Shown here: piece by piece, positions 37,101-48,369 of the stretch
Layout of the letters: each line of letters opens with the position of its first letter
How positions within the stretch are numbered: position 1 is the first letter of the stretch
Assembly: GCF_029227915.1 (NCBI RefSeq)
Contig: NC_079878.1
Span: forward strand, 11,222,001 to 11,286,000
Direction of reading: 5' to 3'
From: Hydractinia symbiolongicarpus
Taxonomy: Eukaryota; Cnidaria; Hydrozoa; Anthoathecata; Hydractiniidae
Length of the DNA stretch: 64,000 bases
The notes under the pieces: generated by a model
Database searches by the model: none
What the model saw: the letters and a program-made list of their open reading frames with translations, nothing else
What the model was told of the DNA's origin: nothing
Translations under genes and position numbers: made by a program

Positions 37101-40100
37101 TAATTAAGAAAAACATTTCCAAGCTGAATAACTGACTACAATTTTTAATTTGCCGAAGAATGGCTGTTCTTCCCGCATGTTTTGTCACACCAATACATTT
37201 CTATAAAACTAATCTTTTTGCAACAAAAAATCCTGATTTGAAACTTTCCGGCTATCAATACCCTAATTAACCTCTCACTACCTTGTCCACACTAAACACT
37301 GCCAGTGCTTGCTTAATGTGTTTATATTGTAAATGTTAGATCTTTGTAGCCCGTACCCAAAAGTTTAACTAGAATTTTTTCAGGCCACAAAGCAAGACTT
37401 GAAAAAAATTGTTATTCTCCAAATTTAAATAAATTATATATGTGTTATATATCTAAGGTGATTATCTGAAGAATGTCGTGCAAAGTGCTATCGATGACTT
37501 CAACAACTATACTTGTGTCCGGTTTGTACCAAGGACCAGTCAAAGTGACTATATTCAGTTTACAACAGGTTCTGGGTAAGATTGGTTAAGTTAATATACA
37601 CACTTTTTATCCTAAGCATTTAGTTGAACCTGGAGTTTATTACCATTTCGATAATTTCAGCCTCAAAAGTTTCTTAGTATTCCTCACTTGATCCTGAAAG
37701 TTTCTTAAAAAATATTCTATGAATAAGATTTTTTTAAGGTATATAGGAACAACATTTGCTACGTTTTTATGTATTTCTTCTGTTGTATGTAGAAATTTTC
37801 TGAAATTAAAGATCCCGATCTCCCAAAGTTTAACATTTGCTTTTTCTAAAGCTTGGTTTCTTAAACTTTTATTTGAAGCAACGAGAGGACACGCCCCTTT
37901 TTTAAGAAATAGTATAATTATAAATAAAGAGGTTCTATTCTGCCTAATAGAAGAGCGTTATTGAGGTATTCTGCTCAATAGAACAGCGTTATTGAGGTAT
38001 TCTGCTCAATAAAAGAGCGTTATTGAGGTATTCTGCTCAATAGAAGAGTGTTATTGAGGTATAAAAGTGTATATTGAGGTATCACAGTATCACACCCTGT
38101 TAAATAGCACCATAGATTTATTGTACCATACACATTGGAAAAAAAATATTACAATTATTCTTCGCCGTCTTTTGAAATTCGTTTTTACCAGGATTGTACT
38201 CAGATAGAGAAACATTTAAATTTACGTAAAGTTTTTTGTTAAAACTTTGTTTAGCATTCCAAAATAATACTGCTAATGCTTATTAAACTATGAAAAACTG
38301 GTTATTTTTCAGGTGCTGGTCATATGTCGGGAAGATAGGAGGCATGCAGGAGATCAATTTAGGAGCTGGTTGTGAATTAAAAGGTAAGCGCTCGCTTATC
38401 ATCTTCCATAATGATTTCATCAATTGGAAATTTCAAATAATATCAATACCATTGTTTTTCCAGGTACAGCCATACATGAGATGATGCATTCGCTTGGATT
38501 TTTTCATGAACATACTCGTTTAGACAGAGATAAATATGTAAAAATCAACTTTGATAATCTTGTTCCAGGTAAACTGTATTTTATATGTGTAGTAGATTCG
38601 TTTACAGCTCGCAGTTTAGGCGACCTCTGATCGAATTTTACTCAATATTGACATATGCACTTGGGCTCTGTTGACAGCCTAGTGTAAGATTCATCCCCAA
38701 TTCTTCCCGTGTTCGACGTCCCTAACCTTGTTTGATATTCGCTGCTCTTAAACTCCATATTACGTCAATTACCCAGTGCGCAGTGTTTAACAATTACTAT
38801 CTACTTGTTGACGGCGCATTTCACCTACCAATTGTAACTATCCATAGGGCCATACACAAGGCCAACACACAAATCAAAAGGGCATTATAAAACGATCTTG
38901 AACCATTTCTCTTCACCAGGCCCATAATAATGACTGATCGCGAACTTCAGATCGAGTAGCTTTGATGATTTTTATCATGGATCAATATCACTAACCGGAC
39001 AGAAAGGGTATAAGAATCACTTGTCTGATAAAGCCCTTCGTTCTTAGGTTATCCTTTTACCCGCCTAAACCCGCCTTCCTCTCGTAATTGAAAATCAGAA
39101 AGCAAGGACAGCCATTTTAAGAACAAAGACATGTCAGACAGTATGTAAAAGGTACAAAACGTAGCACTGTTTGAAGTTCGTCAAGAATGTACGCCTTATT
39201 TTAGCTGACCCCGAGGTCTTATTGGTATGCATATAATAGAAACTATATCAAATAATAACCCTTTAATAAACTCTACCGTGCAATATTATCCGGGGTATAG
39301 ACCGAGCCTGAGAGATTGATACGTTGACCGAGGCTCAGAGATAGACAAGACTGATAGTTCCGTCTTAATATATCGCATTAAATCATAGATTTTATCAATA
39401 TCTGATATTTAATTTACATTTAAAAAATTGTTATAAGGTTTATTTATTTACTTATGACTATAAAAAATTCCATCATAATGGTTTTAGCTATTCGTTTTTA
39501 TAGGAGTTGATGATAATTTTAAAAAATATCAGATAGGCATTGCAGACTACTATGGCCAAGGGTGAGTGACAGTAAAAATAACTTCACTGCAGTTAAATCA
39601 GCACGAGAAAAATTTTATTTAATTTTTACCTTTATCTTTCTCAGTTATGACTTCAGCAGTATCATGCACTATCGTACGACAGCATTTTCATCTAATGGAC
39701 AAGCAACTATTATTCCCCTCGACCAGAGTATCGATACAAGCAGCATTGGTCAGAGATCAGGTTTCAGCGATATTGATTTGACGCAGATAAGAAAAGCCAT
39801 GAAGGTTTGAACATTATTAGTTATAATTAATTAAGCGGGATAATCTCTTTAATTCCTATTTTTCTATTCCTGATATTTAAAGTTCCCATTTGAGCTTGGC
39901 AAGCACAGTACTCAATTAAAAAAATATCAAAGTTATCAATCTCATATTATTCTTTTTTATTCCACAACCGGAATCCATTTTAAATCAATAAATGTAACGA
40001 TCTAAAACATATTTGCTGTTTTAGTGTGATGAAATTGTAAGCACAACGAAATCAACCACAAATACACCCACCGGAGAAGTTCCAACAACAGTTCAAACGA

Positions 40101-41574
40101 CACAAACAACCAAAGTTTTGCCAACCACTGATATTATTGTCGATATAAAAACAACAACAGTCAAGCCAACAACAACAGTCAAGCCAACAACAGTCAAGTT
40201 AACAACAACATCATCAACAACAACTGAAGCAGTAATATCCACAAATAACCCCACCACAGTCAAAGCCACAACTGTTGCATCTACAGTAAGTAAATCTACT
40301 ACAACAAAAACTACAACAACAAAAAAAACCACAGTTAAGCCAACAGCTATCAAGGATACAACAAAAGCTCCACCATCAAATCCAGCTCCAACGACTGTTA
40401 AGGTAGTTTCTTCATCGACACAACGATCAACAAAACCGCCACCTTCAAACCCTTCACCAACAAAATCAAAAATTTTAATAACAACAACAAGAACGACGAA
40501 AAAAACGACTACTACAAAGAAAGTAAAATCAACACCTGTTCCTCCAGCACCATCAAAACCTCCAAAACCACCACAAGCAACTGCTGACAGAACTAAAGAA
40601 GTCGGTAGCATCTTCCCCAAAGTGACGAAAATACCGCAAATTTATAATGGGCCACCACTTTCAACTCCATGTTCAGGTAACTTTATAATATACTTATTCT
40701 TTAATATTGACTATATTACTTTTTTGAAGTATAGATCTAAACAAAAGTGAATAAACAATCCGCCTTCACTTGTTTCTTTCCTTTGTTTCTGTTTCCTATT
40801 GTGTTTTTTTACTCCAACTTTAACTCCAGATTACCCATGCTGGCCGCATGATTTTTCTTGGTCAATGAGCAGCACCACGAACAACTGCAATTGTCGACAC
40901 ATCATTGGTAATTGCCATTGTAAATGCGTGAATATGGACAATGATATTGTCAACGAAGGAAAAGGGAACCATCTTTGTTATAAAAGATCAAAACATGATC
41001 CGTTATTTATTTGGACAACAAAAGGTATGTGTCATTGAAAACTGGTAAATGAATAAATTTCTTGTGTGTTAGAATAGCAAACCTAACGAGCCCAAACACG
41101 TCAGTACTAAGTGAAAATTTAAGGTCATAAATAAAGTTTCTTGATAAATGTTTCTTTTCTTCCTTCACTTAGAAATTTAAAACTTAAGAAAGATGAAATT
41201 TCATAAAAGCCGAAAAAAATATTTGCCGGTCCTAAGTGATGAATATAAACAGAGTTGACGAACATTTAGGTCGCCGGAAATCATAGGTCGCCTTTATTTG
41301 CCAATAATTATTAGGTCTTGTTGCCTCCATATTATGTGGCAACATTTTGAAATATTTTGTTTCAGAAAAACTTCCTGGCAAAAAGTGCATAGCAAGTCCG
41401 AAACAGAATAACGGTCAGCAGAGAAAGAAATACTTGTGTTATTCCAGCATACCAGGCTACGAGTTAAAATGGCTGGACAGTAACGATAGTGGCAGACTGA
41501 AGATGAGGTGCGTGGACGCTTACAGCACAAACAGTGGAACTAACAAGCTATTATGTGGAAAACAAATATTGTAA
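34176..41574 (+). CDS. Secreted astacin-family zinc metalloprotease with Thr-rich linker and Cys-rich tail, 11 exons, 628 aa
   Basis: Exons: 34176-34275, 36157-36216, 36300-36458, 37458-37575, 38313-38383, 38464-38568, 39504-39561, 39645-39804, 40025-40676, 40830-41024, 41366-41574. All are GT-AG, phases fit, 629 codons in sum. Residues 1-18 form a hydrophobic signal peptide (MEIFYTFFFCVFYHLAFG). The pro-region carries EGD near residue 63, matching the FxGD aspartate switch that blocks the zinc in astacin proenzymes. The catalytic domain has [18 protein letters not shown] near 174-191 (three zinc His, catalytic Glu) and the Met-turn SIMHY near 229-233; both are complete, so an active extracellular endopeptidase is expected. 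From 278 a Thr/Pro/Lys-rich mucin-like linker of about 215 residues follows. The last two exons form a Cys-rich region with about 11 Cys that I do not recognise (motifs NCNC, CHCKC, LKWLD, MRCVDAY). Substrate unknown. It is a paralogue of the gene at 58650. Confidence 0.92.
34649..34765. repeat. Foldback element in astacin-1 intron 1
   Basis: TAACCTCGTCCCCAGGG at the left and ACCCTGGGGATGAGGA at the right are inverted ends. Interior has GGCGGGCGGC. Confidence 0.7.
35470..35645 (-). repeat. tRNA-derived SINE-like sequence in astacin-1 intron 1
   Basis: On the minus strand the head reads GTGAGGATGGTGTAGTGGTATCGC with an A-box-like core, and about 30 bases later AGGTTCGAGTCC, a near-perfect B box. 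The acceptor and T stems do not close properly, so it is not a working tRNA. A GC-rich body (GGGCGCTTCTCCGCCCTCC) follows. Confidence 0.6.
35795..35873. repeat. Degenerate foldback element
   Basis: CGTTCCCGGG near the left and GCCTTGGAAAGGTTGA near the right are worn ends of the foldback family. Confidence 0.45.
37931..38070 (+). repeat. 31-bp minisatellite in astacin-1 intron 4
   Basis: Four to five copies with starts about 37961, 37992, 38023 and on. Each contains TTATTGAG and CTCAATA in inverted orientation. Confidence 0.85.
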
Positions 41575-41686
41575 GGATGTATAAACAAAACTGCATCATT
41601 GTAAATACAATCATCAACATGTACACAAGCAACGATTAATTAATTAAACAATTTATAGACAACAAACTATTTTTTATGTCCTTGAT

Positions 41687-41692
41687 AATAAA
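41687..41692 (+). promoter_or_regulatory. Candidate poly(A) signal of the astacin-1 gene
   Basis: AATAAA about 113 bases after the stop codon. Confidence 0.5.
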
Positions 41693-41696
41693 CCAA

Positions 41697-41949
41697 CCAG
41701 TGGCCTTGTGGTAGAGCGTTTGCCTTCAGTGCGGAAGGTCTCTTCGATCCTTTCTGCTTACCGTTCAGTATGAGAAATAGGATTGATATCTTAGGCGGTT
41801 GTCTAGTTAAGCGGTTGTTGTGCTTGCACGCCGTAGCTCAAATAGGAGCTTTAAATGCACTAGAACCCCCTTCGCAGGAACCTCATTGATAGCAGTTCCT
41901 ATAGAAACTGAAGAGGTAATCCTGGGTAAATAATAGTAATAATAATAAA
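41697..41949 (+). mobile_element. tRNA-derived SINE-like element
   Basis: The head CAGTGGCCTTGTGGTAGAGCG resembles a tRNA D-arm/A box, and GGTCTCTTCGATCC about 30 bases later resembles a B box. An unrelated body follows and ends in a TAATAATAATAA tail. This is the head-body-tail layout of SINEs. Confidence 0.6.
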
Positions 41950-41955
41950 ACGCCT

Positions 41956-42070
41956 CAACTTCGTCCCCAGACCCATTTTTTTCTTTCTAACAATCTAGGA
42001 CGGCGAGAAGAAATGATTCGCGCCGTCTTGGATATCAAAAAAGCGAAAAATTGCCCTGGAAACGAGGTTG
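41956..42070. mobile_element. Foldback element with 9-bp flanking repeat
   Basis: CAACTTCGTCCCCAGAC pairs with TGCCCTGGAAACGAGGTTG. AAAACGCCT flanks both sides (41947-41955 and 42071-42079). Interior is similar to 32799-32893. Confidence 0.8.
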
Positions 42071-42277
42071 AAAACGCCTATATAAAACAAAACTGTTTCG
42101 GAAGAACAATATATATAATTTTTACCCGGTGGAGGGAAGGGTTGCCTTTGTTGATACCGAGGGGCAGGCAGTTTTGCAAAATGGAATGCTTACAGAATTT
42201 AAGAACAATGCAATTTATCACACAAATTCATTTTTGGCAGTGCATATTCTTTACCTTTTTTTAAAAAATTTTTAACA

Positions 42278-42840
42278 CTAGTCGTTAGCCCGTGGAAAAA
42301 CCACGGGTTCGCCCGTCCTTTTTTTACCGCATTGCGTGCGTATTACTACTTGCGCAGCTAAACTACCATTTTGCGTGACAGACAGACAGACTTACACGGG
42401 CATTATAATATAGACTAGTCGTTAACCCGTGGAAAAATCCACGGGGTCACCCGTCCTTTATAAATTGAATTTCGTGTTTCCGTAAAAAAAGTCAAACAGA
42501 CGCACGAACAGACAGACGGAATACGGCTATTATTAAAGAGACTAGCCCTTAACCCGTGGAAAAATCCACGGGGTCGCCCGTCCTTTATATATTGCATTTC
42601 GTGTTTCTGTAACAGGACGCGGTTTTTGCGGACAGACAGACAAAATACGGCTATTATTAAAGAGACTAGTTGTTAGCCCGTGGAAAAATCCACGGGTTCG
42701 CCCGTCGCAGCTAACCTACCATTTTGCATGACACACAGACGGACGGACGGATAGACGTATACAGGCATTATAATGTAGACAATCGATGGCCCGGAGAAAA
42801 ATCCACGGGTCTGCCCATCCTTTTTATACCACTTAAGCGT
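42278..42840 (-). mobile_element. Tandem array of four Helitron-like units plus a fragment
   Basis: Units 42278-42414, 42415-42541, 42542-42665 and 42666-42779, then a fragment to about 42840. On the minus strand each begins TCTA or TCTCT and ends with hairpin CCCGTGGATTTTTCCACGGG, spacer and CTAG. The next unit's TC follows the CTAG directly, so each junction reads CTAGTC. That is what is expected if each new copy landed between the host A and the T of the previous copy's 5' end. Internal GACAGACAGAC tracts are short. No coding capacity. Confidence 0.88.
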
Positions 42841-42841
42841 G

Positions 42842-44060
42842 TCTCGAGTTTGGCTTACCCCAGTGTCGAAACGTCGGGGTAAGCCAAAGTCAAGGTGTGA
42901 CCTGACATTGAACACTCTGTGGAACGCTTAATAAGAGCCGTAAACTGTGCCACACGATCAGGTGGAGCGCTTTAGTACAGGTATACAGTATGTCGTAAAT
43001 TAAGTGAAGCGCATACACCATTATAGTCTTGCGACTGTAACATATTTTTCAAAAAATATTTCCTCAACGATAGCTGAAATAAAAACACAGTTTACAAACA
43101 ACAGTCGGTACCCCATCATAGCAAACACAATCAGTCAATATTATATTATTTTGCAGAATAAGTTTTTGTGAAGTTAAAAAATTTATCGTGACACTGGGCT
43201 AAGCGCTTACTACAGTTAAACCATGTCGCACATGCGTATAGGAATAATACACCTTTGGAAAAAACTTTCTCACAGACTCTGTTTAAAAAAAACACAACAG
43301 GGCTGATCAGTTAGTCCAGGTAAACATTGTAACACTGGGCTAACCGCTTAGTATAGTTAAACTGAGTTGAACAGGCGTATAGGCGTAATACCCCTTTTCC
43401 AAAAAAAATTCATTGCAACTTCGGTTTTAATGAAAACACAGGGAACAGCCTGTCATTACCGGTTCAGCTAAAATAATCTGTCAGTCATTTTATTTGCACA
43501 AAAAGCTTTCAGGAAAAAATAATAAAAGACCTACCTAGCTAACTGCATTTAGCATAACACTTTTTGTTTAAGAATTGTTGTAGCCAAACTGCATTTTTAT
43601 ACTCTCAATTTTTTGCCAAAGATAGGAGCTAACTAAATGGCTACAGTCACAACACAAAAATAAATGGTGGGTAGGATAAAAAGATGTTATACCATACAGA
43701 ATAGTAATAAGGTTCTAGCTAGCTAGCCTCCAAAATCTTCGTTCCTAGCCAAAAATCCTAAAACTGTTGCGTTTAAGATGTGTACGTGACTAAAAACGTG
43801 ACAATATATTTATCTTAACATTTTTTAGAACATACATAAAAACAATATTACGAAAATAAAAAGCTTATAGAAGACGAAACAGAATTACAAACAGCACTGA
43901 CCACCATTACTTTAATAACTAAAATGGCCATCATGTTTCGGTCCTCATGTTTCTTCGTTGGCATGCCCAGGCCGCGAAAGTTTTGGATTGGTTTTTTAAA
44001 CAATTAAGCGTTTTGATTGATGTATTATGTGCGAGCGGTCAAAACAAAGTCAGTAAAACT
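42842..44060. repeat. 1.2-kb repeat R1, copy 1
   Basis: Similar along its length to 48398-49713. It starts with a hairpin (ACCCCAGTGTCGAAACGTCGGGGT), then shared blocks such as CACACGATCAGGTGGAGCGC and internal CACTGGGCTAA(G/C)CGCTTAGTA motifs repeated two to three times. It ends at GCGAGCGGTCAAAACAAAGT, after which the copies diverge. It is probably a member of the longer Helitron-like family. Confidence 0.75.
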
Positions 44061-44339
44061 GTCAGTAAACTGTCCCATTTGTTTTCTGTAGCTTCTGAGC
44101 GAAAACAGCGATTGAGGTCACGGGGGTAATTATTATTAAAAATGGCGTATTAAAATAATGCATTCATTTTATCACTAAATTTATTTCTCTTACTTATGGC
44201 AATAAATTAAAGTAATTCAATTAATTAAAGAAATAAATTAATTTTTAGAATTTATTTTAATCAATAATAAGATTTGCGATTAAACAACCCCCTGTTTTCT
44301 AAAAATTCGCGGAAAGATCAAAGGAATATCGGTAACCCT

Positions 44340-44986
44340 TTTGAACAGACAGACAGACGACGGCTATTATTATAGAGACTAGTCGTTGGCCGTGGAAAAA
44401 TCCACGGGTTCGCCTGTCCTTCATATTTACCCGCCGCAACAAAGTGGATAACAATTTATCGCATTTGATATTCGTGTTTCCGTAGCACGATTTTTTAACT
44501 CAGCGGGGGTCCACGCAGAGACAGACAAAATAGGAAAACACTAGTCGTTGCCCGTGGAAAAATCCACGGGTTCGCCCGTCCTTTATATTTACCCGTCGCA
44601 ACAAAGTGGATAAAAGTATATCGCATTTGATATTCGTGTTTCCGTAACATCATTTTCTAACTCAGCGGGGGGTCCGCGCAGAGACAGACAGACGGAATAC
44701 GGCTATTATAATAGAGACTAGTCGTTAGCCCGTGGAAAAATCCACGGGTTAGCCCGTCCCAGCTAAGCTACCATTTTGCGTGACAGACAGACGGACGGAC
44801 AGACGTATACGGGCATTATAATATAGAAGCCCGTGGAAAAATCCACGGGTTCGCCCGTCCTTTATATTTACCCGTCGCAACAAAGTGGATAAAAATATAT
44901 CGCATTTGATATCCGTGTTTCCGTAACATCATTTTCTAACTCAGCGGGGGTCCGCGCAGAAACAGACGGACGGAATACGGCTTTTA
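44340..44986 (-). mobile_element. Tandem Helitron-like units
   Basis: A 5'-end fragment up to 44378, then units 44379-44540, 44541-44717, 44718-44827 and 44828-44986, with the same hairpin and CTAG ends as the 42.3-kb array. The last unit lacks the CTAGTCGTT tip. Units differ mainly in an ACCCGTCGCAACAAAGTGGA to TCAGCGGGGG(G)TCCGCGCAG segment that only the longer ones keep. Confidence 0.85.
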
Positions 44987-47290
44987 CTAGCCATAGTTAC
45001 CACTAATGCGCACGGAATTGCTAATAATGATTTAAAACATTTACATTTAGAGCAAGATTGAAAATTAAAATGGAAAATGGTGGTATTAGAACTTATTATT
45101 TTCGTTATTTTCACATTTCGCTAAGGCTCATCTATAACGTTGGATCCTGAAGACTCTTTCTTAGATCTTGATTAAACACGTAATCATTGCTTTTGAATTT
45201 TGGTTAAAATTCGTTCAAAAGACTTACGCATACATTTTTTACTTAACAAATCTCCGAAAATTCTTGTGCTGAAATAACAAATTGTGTCCGAAAGTTTTTC
45301 TGGTGAAACATTTTCCACCAAAAATTTTAGTTCTGCGTGATAACGAATATGATAACAGAAATGCAGTACGGAATTGCAAATTTTTAAATAAAAAGACCTG
45401 CGACTTGAAGATTTCCATCATTAGTCTGAAAGATTCTGAAATTTGAAGTAGACTTTAAAAACGGAGAACAATGGGGTATATAAACACATCATAAGTATCC
45501 TAATTCTCAATTATTATTGTAATTAACGTAAAATACAACTTAATATATAAAAAATATTTTTTTTTACATATAGTATATATTCTAAAACAATAGTTAAAAC
45601 TTTAACTGGATTTTTTTATAACTGATCTTGATCTGAAAAATTCTGAAAATTCCAGGATGCAGGATTGCTATGTATGAACTTCATGATTCGAATATATATA
45701 ATAACTTCTGAACAAGTTCAATTTCAATGAATTATTACTCAGTTAAGTTACTAATAAAATCCTTAAAAATTTCTCTCTTTAAAGATTTTTCGAAAATGCT
45801 GATGGTGCATGGTTTGATCACAGGTGATCTGAAAAAGAAAGTATATTTAAAATTAAGAAAGAAGAATACAATTTTACCAGGAACTGAATTAATACTAGGT
45901 TGTTTAATTATTGTCTACTTCTCTGATTTAAAGTTAGAATTTAATAAAAAGATACAAATCAATGCCATGTGATGCACAAAAGGTATACTATATAAATATT
46001 TATATAAATTTAGTCAAGCTGGTTTTGATATGATTGTTAAACAAGTAAAATATTAAGCAGGCGATACAAGATTTTCAAACCTGTGGACAATAAAGGACTT
46101 ATTTTGTCGAAAATCGATTTATTGAATTATATATACAAATTTGATTGTTTATTATTGAGGAAATTGATTGGTCATTGTTTTCGAATTGAATTCAACAAGT
46201 TGATACAAAAAAGGGTAGACGCTCAATTAATAAATTTGTCAGATTTGATAAATCAACATCATATTATAATTTCAAGAAAAAACATGAAAAAGTGAAGAAA
46301 ACAAAGAAACATACTGTGGGTAGCGTCTAGTTGTACTACAACAGCTAATTATGTTATGTTGTTGGTTAATTTATCAGTTCAACTTGACTGTTCCGTGTAA
46401 TGAACAACAATATTTTTTCATGACTCAACAAATATCTTTTTATATATACACCTGATAGTAGCCCCACAAAGGTTCCTTAAGAAGTTATTTTACTCACCCA
46501 AAACACCTGTACTTTTTACGGTGTATGTGGCATATCAGCACCCTCGTTGATAAAATTACATAGGGCAGGATAAAAGTTTTTTGTTGCTTGCGACTTTTGA
46601 AAAAAAGGGACTCTAATGAAAGCACTATTTTGTGCAGTTCTAGCTTGATAGCTGTAGTACAAGTAAGAGTAGTTTTACTACTATTACCTAATAAAATGCA
46701 AGAATTTAAAAATAAGTATTTAGCTCCCTAGCTACATAAGTAAAGCTATTACGACAAGCCAGACCCTCGGGAAGGGGAGACCAACAAAATGTAAGAAAAT
46801 AGTCATGGCCATACACGGAATCTTCTGTTCTTGATTGACTTTAAATTGTAATACATTTATAAATTGCGGCCTTTGGATCAACGCCATAAACCGTTCTGAG
46901 TTTAATTTCATGTAAGATATAAGTAATCCTTCTACTTACTTACTGTTAACAAGTTTGGCAACAACGTGGATAAACAAAAACAAATCTTTTCTTGAAGATA
47001 AATTCACGTGCAGCGACATTCAAGCACATTAAACGAGACAATATTACAAAGCCTCAAATTAGCATAACAAAAGAATCTCGACTAACATTTTTTATGGCAG
47101 TCAAATCTTCAGAGACAACAAGGAAACCGAGACAAGATAAGTTTTGCTCGATCAGTGTTTTTTTTGTCTTGATGGTACCAAACACACAGGTTGTGTTATA
47201 TCAAACCTAGGTTGGATGTTCGAGCCGAAGTCCCCCGCGAAGTTAAGAGTAAGAAAAAAACTTCTCCATAACACCACAAAATATATAGTA
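44987..47290. repeat. Large repeat R2, copy 1
   Basis: Starts CTAGCCATAGTTACCACTAA and ends in the AGTAAGAAAAAAACTTCTCC region. It is about 2.3 kb and lacks the internal MITE present in copies 3 and 4; the matching site near 46445 appears empty. No protein recognised: the open frames within are short and broken differently between copies. Confidence 0.85.
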
Positions 47291-47467
47291 CTAGTCGTTG
47301 CCCGTGGAAAAATCCACGGGTTCGCCCGTCCATTATATTTACCCGTGGCAACAAAGTGGATAAAAATATATCGCATTTGATATTCGTGTTTCCGTGACAT
47401 AATTTTCTAACTCAGCGGGGGTTCCGCGCAGAGACAGACAGACGGAATACGGCTATTATAATAGAGA
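47291..47467 (-). mobile_element. Clean single Helitron-like copy
   Basis: Bounded by A at 47290 and T at 47468. On the minus strand it runs from TCTCTATTATAATAGCCGTA to the CCCGTGGATTTTTCCACGGG hairpin and CTAG. It is the best reference copy of the longer unit in the window (177 bp). Confidence 0.88.
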
Positions 47468-48369
47468 TTAGTTAGAAGAGTCGATTGATAGGTTCAAAAT
47501 TGTGCTAAAATATAATAAATCAAGGTTGCAGTATACTGCAAAGCAGTTATTCAAATCAGCCAAAAATACTCGAAAATACGTTAACATTTCATCCCCAGGC
47601 TTTCTTTGCTTATTACGGCCTCCGTGCGTCATATGGGATTTAGAAAAAATCGCAAATTAATTTTGTTTTTTTCTTAACATAATTTAGTTAGTTTTTAAAA
47701 TTAAATAACCAAATAATAACAGTTAGTATAAATGTGAGGCTGGAGTCAATTGCAACTGGAACAAAACCAGCTTTGCAATAACTCCTTTTAAAAACATAGT
47801 GAGGCATGTCTTCGCATTTTCTCTGGAACCATTCCAGACATTTGTTGCATTCAAATTGGATCTTGTGATTTACGATGTTTATTTTTTCTGAGATAAATAC
47901 AAAACAATATACCTAATACCTAAAATATACCTAATAAAGTAAAAGGTTTTATTGTTCTCAGGAATATACTTAAAGTATAGACGTTGTACTCACTCGTGTC
48001 GAATAGCTTATCTTTTTTATGGATGGAATATTACCAAACGGTATTAATTTCGTGTTGAAGAATAATTTCCTCTGCTTCCGTTCCAATATGTCTTCCTCCC
48101 CACGCAAAAATGAAGGCGAATCGATCGCGAAACGTTTTTAAATGAAATGAAATAAAATTAAAAAAAACACGAGTTAACAATTTTCTATAAATAGCAAGTC
48201 TCATATTTTTCTACCAAATAGAAAAAGCATGTGCGCAAAATTTTATGTTGTTTTGCTTTGTGTTCGGTATTTTTCCAGTTTTCTTTATGTTCGAGATGTC
48301 TCCAGTACAAGTGCGACATGATAAAAAAAATACGACCTACCAATCGACTCTTGTAACTAATGTTTTCCG
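47468..48369. other. Spacer in the repeat block
   Basis: AT-rich, no gene recognised; a partial foldback-family end (CATCCCCAGGC) near 47589. Confidence 0.4.

Larger units (their letters stand above)
41575..42277. other. 3' flank of the astacin-1 gene
   Basis: Contains the candidate poly(A) signal, a SINE-like element and a foldback element; nothing else recognised. Confidence 0.5.

Noticed and set aside
40093-40620. A 175-codon minus-strand open frame
   Set aside because: Antisense shadow of the Thr-rich linker exon of the first astacin gene.
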